This document shows positions 4,177 to 6,011 of a stretch of 6,011 nucleotides of DNA, piece after piece. This DNA is from Acidimicrobiia bacterium (lineage in GTDB: Bacteria > Actinomycetota > Acidimicrobiia > Acidimicrobiales > AC-14). Location of the stretch: positions 1 to 6,011 of the forward strand of contig JAFAUA010000527.1 in the NCBI GenBank assembly GCA_019243595.1, in the 5' to 3' direction. The notes under the pieces are model-generated. The model ran no database searches. It was not told where the DNA came from and saw nothing but the letters and a program-made list of their open reading frames with translations. Each line of letters opens with the position of its first letter. Within the stretch, counting starts at the first letter, position 1. A program made the translations under genes and the position numbers.

Positions 4177-6011
4177 ATGTGGGAGGTCACCCGCAAGGGA
4201 CTACTGGCCCACAAGTTCCGTCTGCTGCTGACGTCGATCTCGATCGTGCTCGGCGTCGGGTTCGTCGCCGGCACATTCGTCTTCACCGACACGATCGGCA
4301 GCGTCTTCGACCACCTGTTCACCCAGACGACGAGCGGCACCGATGCCGTGGTCCGGGCCAAGCTGCCGTTCAAGGTCAGCAACCCCGGCGGCAACTCGAT
4401 GGCCGACCGGGCGCCGGTGCCCGACAGCCTGGTACCGGTCGTGCGCTCGGCCAACGGCGTCGCCGAGGTCCAGGGATCGGTTGGCGGCTCCGCCCTCGTC
4501 ATCGGCAAGGACGGCAAGGCCATCGAGGGGCAGGCGCCGACGCTCGGCGTCTCGTGGGGTCCCGTTCCTCGCTTCGCCAAGTCGTTCAACATCGAGCGCG
4601 GGAGCAGGCCGACGCAGCCCAACGAGGTCGGCATCGACGACACAACGGCGGGCAAGGCCAAGGTCGACGTCGGCGACACCGTGCGGATCGTGTTCCTCAC
4701 GGTCCCGCCCGAGGAGTTCAAGGTCTCCGCCGTGTTCAAGTTCGGCGACGCCGGCAACCTGGCCGGCGCCACGTTGGCCGCTTTCGAGCCGGCCACCGCG
4801 CAGCGCGTGCTCAACAAGGTTGGCGTGTGGGACGAGATCGACGCGGCCGCCAAGAGCGGAGTGTCCCAGGGCCAGCTCAGGGACAATCTTGCGGGCACGC
4901 TCCGACAGGGCGGGCTCACCGACCGCTACGAGGCGATCACCCAGAAGGCGCTGGCCAAGGAGACGGCCAACAACATCAAGCAGGGCCTGTCGTTCTTCAA
5001 CACCTTCCTGTTGATCTTCGCCCTCGTCGGGCTGTTCGTCGGCGCCTTCATCATCTACAACACGTTCTCGATCATCGTCGCCCAGCGCGCTCGCGAGCTC
5101 GGACTGCTCAAGGCGGTGGGCGCCAGCGGCAGACAGGTCACCGGTTCAGTGGCCATCGAGGCCCTCACCGTCGGCGTGTTCTCGTCGATCGTCGGATTGT
5201 TCTTCGGGGTGCTCGTCGCCGCCGGGTTGAAGGCTCTGCTCAAGAGCTTCGGCATCGACCTGCCGAGCGGCGGGATCGAGCTGAAGGCCCGCACGGTGAT
5301 CGTCGCCTTCGTCCTCGGCGTGGTTGTCACCTTCGTGTCGGCGCTGTCGCCAGCGAGGCGGGCTGCACGCGTGCCGCCGATCGCCGCCATCCGCGATCAC
5401 GCCACGACCCCGACCTCGGGACTCCGCCGGTATGTGGTCGGCGGCATCTTCACGGGCGTCGGGGTGGTGCTGTTGTTCCTCGGCCTGTTCGCCAAGATCA
5501 AGTCCAGCGACGTGCCCGGCGGCGGCGGCGGTGTGGTCGGTCTCGCCGCCTTTCTTGTCTTCGTCGGCGTCGCCATGCTGAGCCCGCTCGTGGCCGGTCC
5601 GGCGTCCCGGGCCCTCGGCTGGCCATCGGCCAAGATCCGGGGGATCACCGGTGAGCTGGCCCGGGAGAACGCGGCCCGCAACACGCGCCGCACGGCGTCG
5701 ACGGCCGCCGCCCTCATGATCGGACTGGCCCTCATCACCTTCGTGTCGACCTTCGGCGCGTCGGCCAAGAAGTCGTTCGCCGGCGCCATCGACCGCACCA
5801 ACCGCGCCGACTTTCAGCTGGCGAGCAAGCACTTCAGCGGGTTCGCCCCGCAGGCTGCGGCCGCCGTGCGGCGGGCGCTACCGGGCGGCTCAGTGGTGGA
5901 GTTCCGGTCGGGGACGTGGCAGTACAACGGCGCGGGCAAGCAGCTGGAGGCGACGACCGCCAACCTGGGCGACGTTGTCGACATCAAGCTCCGGCCGGGC
6001 GCCGACCTCGA
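4177..6011 (+). CDS. FtsX/MacB-type ABC transporter permease, two-domain (cut by window edge)
   Basis: The frame opens at ATG 4177, 7 bases after the ATPase stop, with a GGGGA sequence upstream, and stays open for 611 codons to the window end. A first membrane segment (about 15-38) is followed by a large extracytoplasmic domain of the MacB_PCD type (about 40-270). Three membrane helices follow (about 274-302, 329-351, 373-391), with QRARELGLLKAVGAS (303-317) as the conserved cytoplasmic coupling segment of FtsX proteins. Two more hydrophobic segments (about 420-438 and 453-471) flank a five-glycine run at 448-452. After RENAARNTRRTAS, a helix at about 509-527 starts the second half, whose outer domain is cut off. 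This TM-domain-FtsX duplication matches the roughly 840-residue permeases common in actinobacteria, where one chain with two FtsX units pairs with the ATPase. The exported substrate is unknown; lipids, peptides or lipoproteins are known for relatives. Confidence 0.92.
   Translation, partial: MWEVTRKGLLAHKFRLLLTSISIVLGVGFVAGTFVFTDTIGSVFDHLFTQTTSGTDAVVRAKLPFKVSNPGGNSMADRAPVPDSLVPVVRSANGVAEVQGSVGGSALVIGKDGKAIEGQAPTLGVSWGPVPRFAKSFNIERGSRPTQPNEVGIDDTTAGKAKVDVGDTVRIVFLTVPPEEFKVSAVFKFGDAGNLAGATLAAFEPATAQRVLNKVGVWDEIDAAAKSGVSQGQLRDNLAGTLRQGGLTDRYEAITQKALAKETANNIKQGLSFFNTFLLIFALVGLFVGAFIIYNTFSIIVAQRARELGLLKAVGASGRQVTGSVAIEALTVGVFSSIVGLFFGVLVAAGLKALLKSFGIDLPSGGIELKARTVIVAFVLGVVVTFVSALSPARRAARVPPIAAIRDHATTPTSGLRRYVVGGIFTGVGVVLLFLGLFAKIKSSDVPGGGGGVVGLAAFLVFVGVAMLSPLVAGPASRALGWPSAKIRGITGELARENAARNTRRTASTAAALMIGLALITFVSTFGASAKKSFAGAIDRTNRADFQLASKHFSGFAPQAAAAVRRALPGGSVVEFRSGTWQYNGAGKQLEATTANLGDVVDIKLRPGADL

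Noticed and set aside
3873..4919. A 348-codon open frame on the - strand over the ATPase and permease
   Set aside because: It is antisense to conserved ABC motifs, has no family signature, and its composition mirrors the third-position bias of the real genes.
5518..5532. A GGC repeat (five glycines) as a phase-variation tract
   Set aside because: It is only five in-frame codons, so changes in copy number would not shift the frame. It fits a flexible loop between two membrane helices.
4179..5654. A 491-codon open frame on the + strand starting 2 bases into the permease gene
   Set aside because: It is the +2-shifted frame of the permease and is dominated by Arg, Gly and His. The true frame from 4177 shows membrane helices and FtsX motifs and has no stop to the window end.

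Overview
The window is high-GC DNA with strong G/C bias at third codon positions. It encodes a coenzyme F420-type LLM oxidoreductase, a secreted enzyme with an LAXTG-like (class E sortase) tail, and an actinobacterial-style two-domain FtsX/MacB exporter. Together these suggest an actinobacterium, possibly an uncultured Acidimicrobiia-like lineage. The phylum is an inference from gene types and composition; no rRNA or marker gene is present.

There are two divergent transcription units around a short control region (about 1611-1672). The leftward unit holds a secreted lipase (1610-447). Four bases downstream of it is an LLM-class F420-dependent oxidoreductase (442 to beyond base 1, incomplete). 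The lipase is the most interesting gene. Its catalytic domain resembles the fungal lipase CalB (Pseudozyma/Candida antarctica lipase B), including the triad, the oxyanion threonine and two disulfide-type cysteine pairs. It then carries a Pro/Ala-rich linker and a C-terminal LAATG + hydrophobic stretch + KRMKRS tail that looks like a class E sortase wall-anchoring signal.

The rightward unit is tightly packed. It contains a retinol-dehydrogenase-like SDR (1673-2572), an alpha/beta hydrolase overlapping it by ATGA (2569-3399), a LolD/MacB-type ABC ATPase (annotated 3480-4169) and a FtsX-type permease (4177 to beyond 6011, incomplete). The ATPase start is a puzzle. An ATG overlapping the hydrolase stop is in frame with the ATPase but is followed five codons later by TAG, and no ATG, GTG or TTG lies in frame before GTG 3480, which would remove the first beta strand.

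Taken together, the region could handle hydrophobic substrates: lipid hydrolysis at the cell surface, oxidation-reduction by an F420 enzyme and an SDR, a second hydrolase inside the cell, and an exporter. The shared pathway is inferred from gene order only. No RNA genes, mobile elements, CRISPR arrays or convincing terminators were seen.
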